Shown here: positions 54,891-64,000 of the stretch, piece after piece
Numbering within the stretch: the stretch's first letter is position 1
How the letters are laid out: every line of letters starts with the position of its first letter
Origin: Tupaia tana
Taxonomy: Eukaryota > Chordata > Mammalia > Scandentia > Tupaiidae
NCBI GenBank assembly: GCA_026018925.1
Contig: JAKSZU010000018.1
Coordinates: 32,044,307-32,108,306 of the forward strand
Reading direction: 5' to 3'
Length of the DNA: 64,000 bases
The notes under the pieces: model-generated
Databases searched by the model: none
The model's input: the letters and a program-made list of their open reading frames with translations, nothing else
What the model was told of the DNA's origin: nothing
Position numbers and translations under genes: made by a program

Positions 54891-56214
54891 ATCTTCTCGT
54901 TTCATCGCAAAGACGTAATTTCAGACTGTACGCTGAAGCAGTAGATACCTGCTATTGACTGCCGTGGGGAAGTGTTATCCAAAATTTGACACACAAGTCA
55001 CCTTTTGAATAGGGTATCATAGCATAGATTCACACCATGGGAAAGCTGTTTTCTTTACAATCCTCTCCTGATCCTTCTGGTTGTATCAACCAGGAAATCT
55101 TAATTTGGTGGCAGGATGTCTTTAACATGTTTTTCACTCTTGTTTGTCTCCAATTTTACCAAACAGTGGCAGAATTCAGGCTCAGAGCCTCGGAGGGTAA
55201 TGGTAGCTAGTTTAACTATATTGAATCCTTTGTCCAGCTTCCGTTTTTTTGTTAATGGTTGCACTCAATTTAGGATACGTGAGCATGGGTGTGTCATTTA
55301 TTAGAGGGGTTGAATGTGTACTTTAAAAATAATTAAATATGAAATAAGCCAATTGATTTGAATTTTTCAAACTGGGTAAATAATATAAGCAGCCCTCAGA
55401 TAAGATAGAATCAAGATTTTTGTAAGAGGCAGGGTTCTGTCGGGCAGGGATGGCATACGCCAAGTTTTAACTGGAAAGACATGAATGAAATGACTAGTTA
55501 CAGGAATGTGGGTGAGGTCAGGAGAACCAGCAGGCATAGCAAGCACCCCAGGACTTCCTTCTCAGCAGGAAGCCATTGGCCTCCAAGGGGTGAATAGAGA
55601 GGGCAAGGGAGTGTTTCTCCCAGAGCCATGTGAAAGCTGGAACTTTGGAGGCAGGAGACAGCAGCCCTACTAGAGAGAAAGGGTAATAAATGCCAGGTCC
55701 TCTCTCTCCTTCTATCTTCCAACATCTGATGGGAGCTTCTATCAGTTCAACCCAACCAGAAGCCGAGGTCAAGGGGGGTGGGGGATTGATGCGGTCCCCA
55801 AGATCAGCCTCCTGAAGCACAGAGCCAGACAGAGAAGGACTGAGGCTGCCTCAGGAGTGGGTGGCAAACAGTAAACAGGACAGCTGAGTTTAAGTGACAG
55901 AAGTTTAGGAGATTCTGCTGGGGATATTGAGAAGGGAATAATGGAGATTGAGGGAAAGGGAATTGACTCATGAGCATCTACCCTGTGTTTGCTAGGGGTC
56001 AACTCTCCTTTTCCTGCTTTATTTCATTATTTATTTTATTAGAGAACAGACCAGATGAAAGGAATTCAGTTCCAAAATTCCTACCTTGCAAGAGTATGAA
56101 GCCAAGTGATATGTTATTAGCAAAAAAGGATATTGTTTAAAAAGCCTATTCCGGGCAACCCAGCTCACCTACATGCTCTGTAATGTGGGGCACAGCAGTT
56201 TAGGGGCCCAGCCA
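54891..56214. other. Non-coding sequence, no gene seen
   Basis: Unique sequence. Open frames on the minus strand near 55.5-56.0 kb have no domain or intron signals. Confidence 0.4.
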
Positions 56215-56415
56215 GCCGCACCTCAAGTTCCAACTTCATCATCACTCGTTGCATGATATTGGGCAAGTCAATAAATCTTTCCGTGCCTTACCACTTATCT
56301 AAAAAATGGTAACAGGACAGTTTCCACTTCTTAGGGGTGATGTGAAGATTAGGTGCATTGCCATAGATTAAGATCTTTGAATAATACCTGGCACATAGGA
56401 AGAATGTTAAACACA
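56215..56415 (-). mobile_element. MIR element
   Basis: TTGGGCAAGTCAATAAATC, CCACTTATCTAAAAAATGG and ATACCTGGCACATAGG, reversed MIR order. Confidence 0.8.
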
Positions 56416-56432
56416 TTACTGTAATTCTGTGG

Positions 56433-56460
56433 GTTTTGTTTTGTTTTGTTTTGTTTTGTG
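56433..56460. repeat. (TTTTG)n microsatellite
   Basis: About five TTTTG units. Confidence 0.9.
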
Positions 56461-57360
56461 GAAATGATACCCATTCTTTCTTAGGAGCATGAGTATAGTG
56501 AGTACTGGGTCGACAAAAAATCACGACATCTTTTTCTATGTTTTTCTATGCAAAAATGCATCATGACTTTTTCAATGACTCAATGCTATGCTTAGGCATA
56601 AAAATATTGGCCAGAGAAAGATGATTTCTTCTCAATTTTTCCTAAGTGCTGTAAAATTTGAATAGACCAGCAGGCGTGGAAGTTGGTCATTAAAGTTTCA
56701 GTTCCCAAATCCCCAAAGAGTCTAAGATTCCAACTGAAGTGAACTCTGTGGAGAAATTCAAGGGAGGAGCTGGCTGGAAGTCTGAATGAGGAACCAGCTC
56801 CTGGAGCTGAAGACACAGTGGCCTTGAAAAGCCACCCGCCCCCAAGCCCCAATACACAAACACCAGCCACTGCAAGTGTAATAACCTGAGAGTCACTCGC
56901 TTGATGGACATTCTTGGCAAGAACCACTCATTCCCAACCTATGCTTTTAATTTCATTTGGAACAGCAAAGAAATAAATAATTTGATTACGCATTTTTTCT
57001 GTTATACCTATGGAGAGCACTAAGTGATAGAAATCTCCCCACCAAGTTGTCAGTATTATCGTAAGAGCTCAGGGACATAAACATGGTGCTAAATAACAAT
57101 TTGGGACTGAATGAACATGTACCGTGCTCTGGTAAGAATGTTAATTCTGAGAATTTTGTGTTTATCTTGATGGTTATAGGTTCTTCCTCTTACGAAGAGT
57201 TCAAGACTTACTCAGATCAAAAATACAGTCATACATTAAGAAAAAAAAAAAAGTCTTCCCCCCAAATAACAGTATTTGAAAATTTATTTCCCAGGAGAGA
57301 AAATAAATTTCCATGGAATGAAAGAACTAATAGACACGCATTTTCTGAAGAACAATGATT
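56461..57360. other. Non-coding sequence, no gene seen
   Basis: No exon or named repeat. The minus-strand open frame 56592-56927 has no domain. Confidence 0.4.
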
Positions 57361-57364
57361 TTTT

Positions 57365-57725
57365 TTCCTTGCAAAGAATGTGCTTTCAGGCAAATACATG
57401 TGTGTGCCTCTTGAGGTATATGGTGTCTGCTGCTGTAAGACAATAGTAATTAAAAAATTAAACCATTAAAAAAAAAGGAAAAGTTTGTCATCAATTTTAA
57501 TTTTATGTTCTGTGAATTAATATTTCTTTTATAATGCAATATTCTGCAATTTATCATGCAGGCACATCCCCGGCTTCCGCATTGTAGATAATTAGTTTAC
57601 ATTACTCTACAGAAATGAATTGTCTCCAGTGATCTCAAGCGCCTGCTAACAAATCACTTCTGTTGGGAATTCATTGAGAGTCTACTCAGGGCGTAGCTAT
57701 AGCGATATATGACATTGTCCTTAGA
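57365..57725. promoter_or_regulatory. Candidate conserved non-coding element
   Basis: Repeat-free sequence with TTATAATGCAATATTCTGC, TGTAGATAATTAGTTTAC and GAAATGAATTGTCTCC. Homeodomain-type TAATTA cores. Inferred only. Confidence 0.3.
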
Positions 57726-57844
57726 TGCTAAATAGCAAGCTAAATTAAAAAAAAAAAAAAAAAAAGATTCGTAGTCCAAGAAGACTAGAAACCTGTATTT
57801 GGGACAGATAATACTCTATTTTTTTCTCTTTATAAAAAGGACTC

Positions 57845-58002
57845 ATTTCTTTTTTTTTTTTTTTTTTAAGTTGATTATTAATTTATGTATTTATTTGTTG
57901 TGATTTTTGGGCCACTGGGTCTGGGACTTGAACCCCAGTCAGCCATGTGGGAGTCCAGCACCTCAACCACACCACCTCAACTACCTTGCTACCTGCTGGC
58001 AC
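57845..58002 (-). mobile_element. SINE-As-like head, reverse
   Basis: (T)18, then a short spacer, GGTCTGGGACTTGAACCCC and TACCTGCTGGC. It has an internal CACACCACCTCAAC repeat. Confidence 0.8.
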
Positions 58003-58676
58003 CGGAATTCATATTCTTAAGTTTAAGTTTCTTTCCTAATTTTTCTCGCCCCTCCCATTCTCCCATTCTTCTTTTCTTACTCACCCAACCGAGTCACTAA
58101 ACAAACCAGGAATGACAGTGAAGAGGAGCTTGGGACTGCTCCAGACTGTTAATGATACAGAATTACTCATGAATCTTTGCATACCTTCTCCTCTGAAACC
58201 TGACCTCACCATGAAAATACTCATGGGGAAAAAAAATACCTCGAGATCTAATTCAGAATCCATTGTTTGTCATTATGAATGTGAAGAGAGCCATATTGTG
58301 GATCAAGTTCCACATGGAGAAAAATTGGGTGTGTGGTCATATCTTGTGAGGTCAATGTTCCAGAGCTGATCAGTCTCGTGGCAGTCTGAGGAAATGGAAA
58401 TAATGCAGCCTGAATGTATCGGGAACTAAACAGAAACTATGATGTTACTCCAGGAGAATCTTTTCTGAGATTTTTAGAAAGAACACAATAATTTCTGAGA
58501 ATCTGGTTTACTGTCAAACAGATATTCTTAAGAATGTGGTGATATTCCAGAAAACTACCAGTACAGCTTGCCAAGCGATCCAAACCTAAGATGCAGCTAG
58601 ACTGACCAAGGCAACGAACATTTTACTGGGTGGCTTATTCTACACTCTATAGTTGTTGGATCTTGGATAGAACTTT
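58003..58676. other. Non-coding sequence, no gene seen
   Basis: CATTATGAATGTGAAGAGAGCC and the rest are unique-looking; no repeat or exon recognised. Confidence 0.4.
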
Positions 58677-58808
58677 GAGAGGACTTCAAAAAGTCCATGG
58701 AAATAGAATTAAAGTACAAGTTCATTTTGGTGCTAAGCAATTTATGCTCAGGTTTTCATAATAAACTTTTCCATGAACTTTTTGAAGCCCCCCCCTTCCC
58801 CTCCATAT
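58677..58808 (+). mobile_element. Mariner-like MITE, copy 2
   Basis: GGACTTCAAAAAGTCCATGG at the left and CCATGAACTTTTTGAAGCC at the right are near-perfect inverted repeats. The 130-bp size and the shared interior with copies at 32.0 and 60.4 kb indicate a non-autonomous Tc1/mariner element. Confidence 0.85.
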
Positions 58809-59022
58809 TAAGAAGTACAAGTCTGGTTTCTGAAGTTGAGGAAATTACACTTGGAAGAAAAAGAAAAAAGATGAGCATAGGACAGAAGCAAACGAAATAA
58901 AAGGGAGTGACTATTGATTATTGAATAGTTTAGCTCTTTCCAAAGTTGTGGTAGAATGCAAGTGATTTTAGGTGGTACATGGGAACTACATTATGAGAGG
59001 GTTAACACGTTTTGATCCTTCT

Positions 59023-59247
59023 CAATCTTCTTTATTTACTTGTTATTTTTCACTAGAGGGTGCATTTGCTCATAGGAGAGAGAGAGAAAGTAAGCACCCC
59101 TGGGGGGAGGACCACGCACATCCCTCCTCCTCCATTCTCCCCTCGGGATTTTGGGCACACACACGAGTGTGGCATGTTTCTCAAACCACTCAGTAGACCA
59201 TGTAGGATCTAGCCATCTTTACTCACCATGTCACCAGCTGGCCCTTC
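59023..59247 (-). mobile_element. SINE-A, reverse
   Basis: CTAGAGGGTGCATTTGCTC, CCTCCTCCTCCATTCTCC and CACCAGCTGGCCC. The T-rich end is short. Confidence 0.85.
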
Positions 59248-59552
59248 AATCATTCCTTCTCAATCATAATGACAAGACAAAGTCTTTACTACTTTGCTAA
59301 CTCTTGCCAGCTTCTCTTTTAAGAAGAAAAAAGCAGGTTTCAGGTCACAACCTTAGCTAATACTACTAATAACAATATCTGTTCTGTTTTTATTCACATT
59401 CTATGTGTGCCAAGTATCATCGATTTTCAATTTATAATCATGATGTAAAGTTTTCTTCTAATGTAAATTGTTTAAGTAAAAATAGTGAATCTATTTAAAG
59501 AAACATATCAAATGATCAGTTTTCTAGATAGTAGGTGGTAATTAAAAAAAGA

Positions 59553-59805
59553 AACAATTGAGTAGCAGGTGACATAGTGGTAGTGATTAAGGCACTGGAC
59601 TCCCACATGGCTGACTGCAATTTGAGTTCTGGACCCATCGGCTTGAAACACATGCTAGGCACATGTGTGTGCATGCCCAAAATCCTGAGAGGAGAATGGA
59701 GGAGAAGAGATGTGGCATGACCATCCCCTGAGGGGTGATTTCTCATTTCTCTATGGAGAGTACATGTGCCCCATAGGAAAAATTTCTATTAATAAATCAT
59801 TTTAA
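59553..59805 (+). mobile_element. SINE-A copy
   Basis: AGTAGCAGGTGACATAGTGG with a small duplicated TAGTGGTAGTGATTAAGG in the A-box area, TTTGAGTTCTGGACC, GGAGAATGGAGGAGAAG and a TTAATAAATC tail. Confidence 0.9.
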
Positions 59806-60371
59806 AAGGTAAAAAATAATCAAAAGTAATGGTGATGTATACATGACAAGTTTGAGAAGCTCAGGATTACCAGAATCAGGCACTGAATCCAGATGGCAGA
59901 TGGCCAGCAGGGACAGATCAGAGGAATTACATTGAAGGATGGAACAATGGGAGAAAATGCTGAGCAATCCAGCCCAAGAGAGAAAGGAGGAGCCATGAGC
60001 ATCATAGCACCATTAGTTCTTATAGCAATGAAGGTTGAAATCCTGGGCAGTAAGCCTGAAGACGTGCAAGCATCCTGACTGAACCACTTAGATGCCCTAA
60101 CTCACACACACACTTAGTCACCTCTCCTATCTCCCTGGCAAAAATAAGACCCACAATGATTACTTCAATCTTTTGGCTAGGGCCCAGAGATGAGAATGCT
60201 CCTCTTTTCTGAGCTCTAGCAGAAGACTTGAGAGACATCTACCAAGCAATCACTGTGGCCAGAGGACAGAGTATCCAACGGACTGGCTTGAGGTTCATGC
60301 ATAACATCACAGTCTGGAATCATTTGGTTTATTTTTATTTTTATTTCCGTTTTACATGTTTGTGAGAAGAA
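59806..60371. other. Non-coding sequence, no gene seen
   Basis: No exon. Nothing recognised besides short AT-rich patches. Confidence 0.4.
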
Positions 60372-60494
60372 CAAGGGGACTTCCGAAAGTTCATAGAAAA
60401 ATGGGATTAAAATTATCTTGTTGCAAAAAATGTTGAAATCCATGCACAATTTTTGTCAGAAGCATTTTCCATAAACTTTTTGAAGACCCTCCTT
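60372..60494 (+). mobile_element. Mariner-like MITE, copy 3
   Basis: GGGGACTTCCGAAAGTTCATAG and CCATAAACTTTTTGAAGACCC are inverted ends; the interior AAATCCATGCACAATTTTTG is shared with copy 1. Confidence 0.82.
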
Positions 60495-60559
60495 CAAACC
60501 TCTTAGGAAACCCCAGAAAGATGTGGATATGAGCTCCCTGCAAGAGAGAGGGGGAAGAC

Positions 60560-60880
60560 ACTCTCTGCTGAGATGTTCCTTCATTACCTCACCTCCTTCA
60601 AGGCTTTGTCCTAATGTTGCCTCCTCAGGAAAGCCTCCCTGACCTCCTTTCTAAACTATGTCCTGTCTCATGTCTCTGGTTTAATTTTTTCCTTAGTACT
60701 GATTACCACTGAACATTTCATATACTTAACCTATTCATCTTGTTCTAATGTCTTCTGCCTCATTAGAACATCCACTCCTTGAGAGTGGAGACTTCTGTCT
60801 CTTTTGTTCACTTCTGTACCCCTAGCTTCTAGAACAATGGCTGGCTCCTTTTTGGGAATTAACGGCTCTTTGTTACTGAA
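60560..60880 (+). mobile_element. L2 LINE 3' region
   Basis: GGAAAGCCTCCCTGACCTCC, ACATCCACTCCTTGAGAGTGG and TTTGTTCACTTCTGTACCCC follow L2 order; the last 50 bases are diverged. Confidence 0.85.
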
Positions 60881-62502
60881 AGACTTGTGTCCCCATGGTC
60901 TGAAGGACCAAAGTTCCAACTGGAAAACATAGGTATTAACTCTAAGATGGGAAGTAGACAGTTCCTCTTCCCCCTTGGTCTTACAAAGACCCTGGATGAC
61001 TTAGAAATTACAATAATTATTATTAAAAAAAAAAAAAAAGACCAAGGATGATGAGAGATTCAGAACAGGACAAAGGACCATACTTAAGGCTTGATTCTCA
61101 GCAGTTCATCACCTCACTGCTCCCTGGAGTCACATCCCTGTGGTCAACCCTTTTATCACAAACTCTGCCTATGGCCTGTTTCCCACCCCTGGCACACAGA
61201 AGTGATTGGTTTGAGGCCACAATTCTGGTCTCAGGCTATACATTCTCATCATTTCCTATCATTTAAGAGTGTTTGGGGGATAAATAGGCCTTTGGGGACT
61301 AGCTTGGGACACTTCCCATGGCCTCTCAGTGGGAAACGAGGCTGGCTTCCCTCGGCTCCCCCACTGCAGGCCATCTGGGAGGTAGGATGTGGGAGCTGCC
61401 AGTCTCCAGGATGCTCCCATTGGAAAGTGTTTCTGCCCTAGTCCAGCTGTTTAAAGGCTAATCTTTTTGTCTCATGTGGGTTAAGAGTGCAAAGTTGAAT
61501 CCAAAAAGGGCTCAATTCAATCTCATTTCCTCCTCCCTTTGATCTCCTCACTTCCTATTTCACTTCCTCTGACAATTTCCTCCTTCCATTCCCAGAACAA
61601 ACAACTCTCACTGTGGCACTTGGCCATTTTCAATCATTTTCCCAGACACTAGTTTCTCACTTGGCCACCATTCACCACTGTGGACATTCCAATACATACC
61701 AGACCCCTATGAAAAGACAGATTTAAGAACACCTCACTCTGTGGCCTGTGGATCCTCATGCCTGGAAACTTGAGTGTAGTCAGGGATATCAGTCTATGAA
61801 GTCCTGGGTCCCCAAAAGGGATGTAACACAATGAGCAAGCATGAAGTGGGGCATTTCGCAGTGAACAATGGCAGATTCCTACCCAGGGATCCCTCAGAGC
61901 TACTGACGTCATGCTTTCAGCCATTTGTGTTTTTCTTTCCTTAAATGAGCTCATAGGTGACATCCAAATATCCCATCCTAGATAAAATTAATAAAATAAT
62001 AAAATAAAATAATCAAGGGGTAAAAAGGTTCTAGAAACTTCTGTGTTTCCATTTTGACATCTAAGTTACAATGTGAAATCATTCCCGAACTAATCATATT
62101 AGTAAAACTGGCAAGATTAAAAGAGCCATAAACACATACGCTCAATGTTTCGACATCCATTAAAATGTATACTGCAGCTTTCCAGAATATTTAATAGGCT
62201 TATATGATGACTGAATGTGAATTCATTCATCTCAGTCAAGTCGGGTTATTAAGATACACATGCTAAGTGATTTGTCCTGTGTTTACCCTGTGCTGGGAAA
62301 ATGGTATCTGATTTTGAAAAAAAAAATGCAGAGCTGTTCTTTGTTGGGAGAAATGGGAGTCAGGACCCTACTCCACCCCCCCATCTCCATGCCAGCTTTA
62401 TCACAAGCAAACTGCTTAGTCCCCACGGGACTCAATTGTCCATTTGAGAAATTAGGGGGGTTGTCCAAATGATATTTAGTGTTTCTTCCAGTCCTGACCT
62501 CT
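60881..62502. other. Non-coding sequence, no gene seen
   Basis: An (A)15 run near 61024-61039 may be a retrotransposon tail. CTCCTCCCTTTGATCTCCTCAC and the remainder are unassigned. No supported exon. Confidence 0.4.
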
Positions 62503-62776
62503 TTTTTTTTTTTTTTAAAGGTTTCTGCCATAGGGTATGTGCGTTCACTGAAGACAGACAGAAAGAGACAGTGAGAGAGAAAGTGAGAAATCTACCCCCA
62601 CACTCTCCCAGGGGAATGACCATGCTGCAATCCCTTCTCCTCCATTCTCCTCCTGGGATTTTGGGCACACACACACATGCGCCCAGCTTGAGTTTCACAA
62701 TGCCAGATCTGGGGTTCAAACTGCAGTCTACTATGTGGGAGGCATGTGCCTTAACTATGCCACCTTCTGGCCCCAG
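62503..62776 (-). mobile_element. SINE-A, reverse
   Basis: (T)14, GCCATAGGGTATGTGCGTTC, CCCTTCTCCTCCATTCTCC, TGGGATTTTGGGCAC and CACCTTCTGGCCCC. Confidence 0.92.
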
Positions 62777-62794
62777 CTCTGACCTCTTTAAATG

Positions 62795-62995
62795 TGGTAG
62801 ATGGGGTAGAGCAGTGGTTGAGAGTGTAGACTCTGGTGTTAGACTACACAGGGCTCAAACCTTGCCTCTACCCCTTGGTGGATGTGTAATGACTGAACCT
62901 TAGTTTATCCATCTGTAAAATGGGGGTGATAATAGAAGGCTAATGTGAAGTGATTCATGGTACCTAGTGAGTTCCCAATATATGTTGATTAATTT
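62795..62995 (-). mobile_element. MIR element
   Basis: GAGTGTAGACTCTGGTGTTAG, TAGTTTATCCATCTGTAAAATGG and TACCTAGTGAGTTCCC, reversed MIR, nearly full length. Confidence 0.85.
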
Positions 62996-63059
62996 AGAAC
63001 TTAATGTGGTATCTGTTGTGCATTTTGTTTCATGGATTTCATTCTTGAATTAAGAATCT

Positions 63060-63215
63060 CCCACTTTAGATATTTAATCCTCACCACAATCTTGCAAAGG
63101 CAGATAGAGCCAACCTGGATTTGTGGATGAGAAAATGAGACACAGAGAATTTAGCTAGCCTTTCCTAAATGACATGGCAGATCAAACTGACTCAATTCTG
63201 GGCTCCTCTCTCACC
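63060..63215 (+). mobile_element. MIR element
   Basis: TATTTAATCCTCACCACAATC, GATGAGAAAATGAGACACAGAG and TTTAGCTAGCCTTTCC follow the MIR core. Confidence 0.75.
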
Positions 63216-63599
63216 TAAGGTATTTGCCTATCACCTCTGGTTAATTTCCAGCATATTTGGTATCACTCAGGGGTTGTAAGTAAGCTTCAAGTATTCGGTA
63301 CCTAGCCACTTGCCTTCTCCACTTTGGGAAGAGCTGGACAATTTTCTGGTCATGTTAGTTTTTTCTCTGGAATTTAGGGTTAGACATTTGAAGTCCTGTT
63401 CTTAGTACCTGTTCTCTCTCTCCTTCCTAATTCCGTAGACAGCCAAGAACATCTTTCTTCATCATCTCAATCATCCTCACTATTATTATTTTAATTTGCT
63501 GAGACCTTGGCTCAGCATCATCACATCTTTATAATTAATGTATACCTCAGCTCAGCTGAGCCAAGTGGAAAAAGCAGTATCATGCCTGTGTTTAATCAA
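63216..63599. other. Non-coding sequence, no gene seen
   Basis: Nothing recognised. Confidence 0.4.
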
Positions 63600-63831
63600 G
63601 GTTTTCCAACGAGATCACTACTGAGATTGTGATCCAGACAGTTATTGTGGGGGCCGTACCAAACACCATCACATCCTATTGGAGTGTTAGCAGCATCTCT
63701 GGCCTCTACCTGCCAGATGCCATCAACAGTCCCCACTCCCCACTCCCCCAGTCGTGACAAGCAGAAATGTCTCCAGACATTGCCCGACGTCTCCTGGAGA
63801 GCAAAATCAGCCTTGGTTAAGAACCACTCAG
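63600..63831 (-). mobile_element. hAT-type non-autonomous element, copy 3
   Basis: GCATCTCTGGCCTCTACC, AGTCGTGACAAGCAGAAATG, TCTCCAGACATTGCCCG and GGTTAAGAACCACTCA are the reversed form of the 7.3-kb element, well preserved. Confidence 0.8.
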
Positions 63832-64000
63832 CGAACTGAAGAATGAAAGACTTGAGGTGAAGTACTCTTTTCATTCTTCATTGCCTTCTTCAACACACAG
63901 CTTTTGGAGTTATTTTTGTTCTCATAAGTAATTGTTTTATCTGGCAACAGCCCAGCAGGCAAAGCATTTGCCATCCTGAGATGTTTTTGGTCAGAAGGCA

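Noticed and set aside
1-64000. CRISPR array, bacterial operon, phage or defence system
   Set aside because: No regularly spaced repeats with unique spacers and no prokaryotic coding density; all repeat structure is mammalian retrotransposon or microsatellite.

Overview
This window is mammalian nuclear DNA with no intact protein-coding gene that I can support. It reads as intergenic or deep intronic sequence. The evidence is a dense, layered set of placental-mammal repeats: MIR, L2, a MER5A-like hAT fragment, MaLR-type LTRs, Tigger-type DNA transposons and A-tailed retrotransposons. There is also one processed ribosomal-protein pseudogene. All open frames are short, overlap repeats, or lack recognisable domains.

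The dominant young component is a set of tRNA-headed SINEs, about 54 copies in 64 kb by my hand count. For reference I label them here. SINE-A has a head beginning GGGRCCAGCAGNTGGC, a B box like GTTCGAGTCC, a body containing GGAGAATGGAGGAGAAGG, a CT-rich stretch, the block GCGCATGCGCCCTATRGCAAAAAC and an A-rich tail. SINE-As (short) has the same head joined almost directly to the CT-rich tract and tail, without the body. SINE-B has a head with GACCCACATGGGAAGG and a body with ATCATGGCATCAAGACCC. SINE-C has a head like GGCACAGTGGGTAGCGAACTG with a GCTGGAAGCC-type block. These are not Alu, rodent B1/B2/ID, carnivore CAN or ruminant SINEs. From memory they would fit the colugo (Dermoptera) CYN-type tRNA SINEs, but I cannot verify this. 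Treat the host as a placental mammal, possibly Euarchonta.

Layout: 0.5-4.8 kb SINE cluster around a non-repetitive homeodomain-motif-rich block (2.6-3.1 kb). 4.8-9 kb: a 65-bp tandem duplication, a purine microsatellite grown from a SINE tail, MIRs, a hAT element and a Tigger-type MITE. 8.9-10.0 kb: an L2 split by an LTR that itself carries a SINE. 12.7-13.5 and 18.6-20.1 kb: unique AT-rich sequence that looks constrained. 20-23 kb: SINE nests. 24.6-25.7 kb: an A-tailed retrotransposed unit bounded by exact 24-bp target duplications. 28.8-31.3 kb: a Tigger-family transposon split by an RPL21 pseudogene, a SINE-B (itself split by a SINE-A) and a SINE-As. 31-39.5 kb: ancient repeats, a mariner-like MITE, and an L2 split by a SINE and a MaLR LTR. 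40-42.3 and 44.8-47 kb: the least repetitive part, with several developmental transcription-factor-type motifs; these are candidate enhancers. 47-64 kb: L2, MIR, more SINEs, two more mariner-like MITEs and a third hAT copy.

No genes act together here. The functional content, if any, is probably cis-regulatory. Coordinates of old repeats are approximate, since they come from reading and not from alignment. Repeat-family names given from memory are stated as such.
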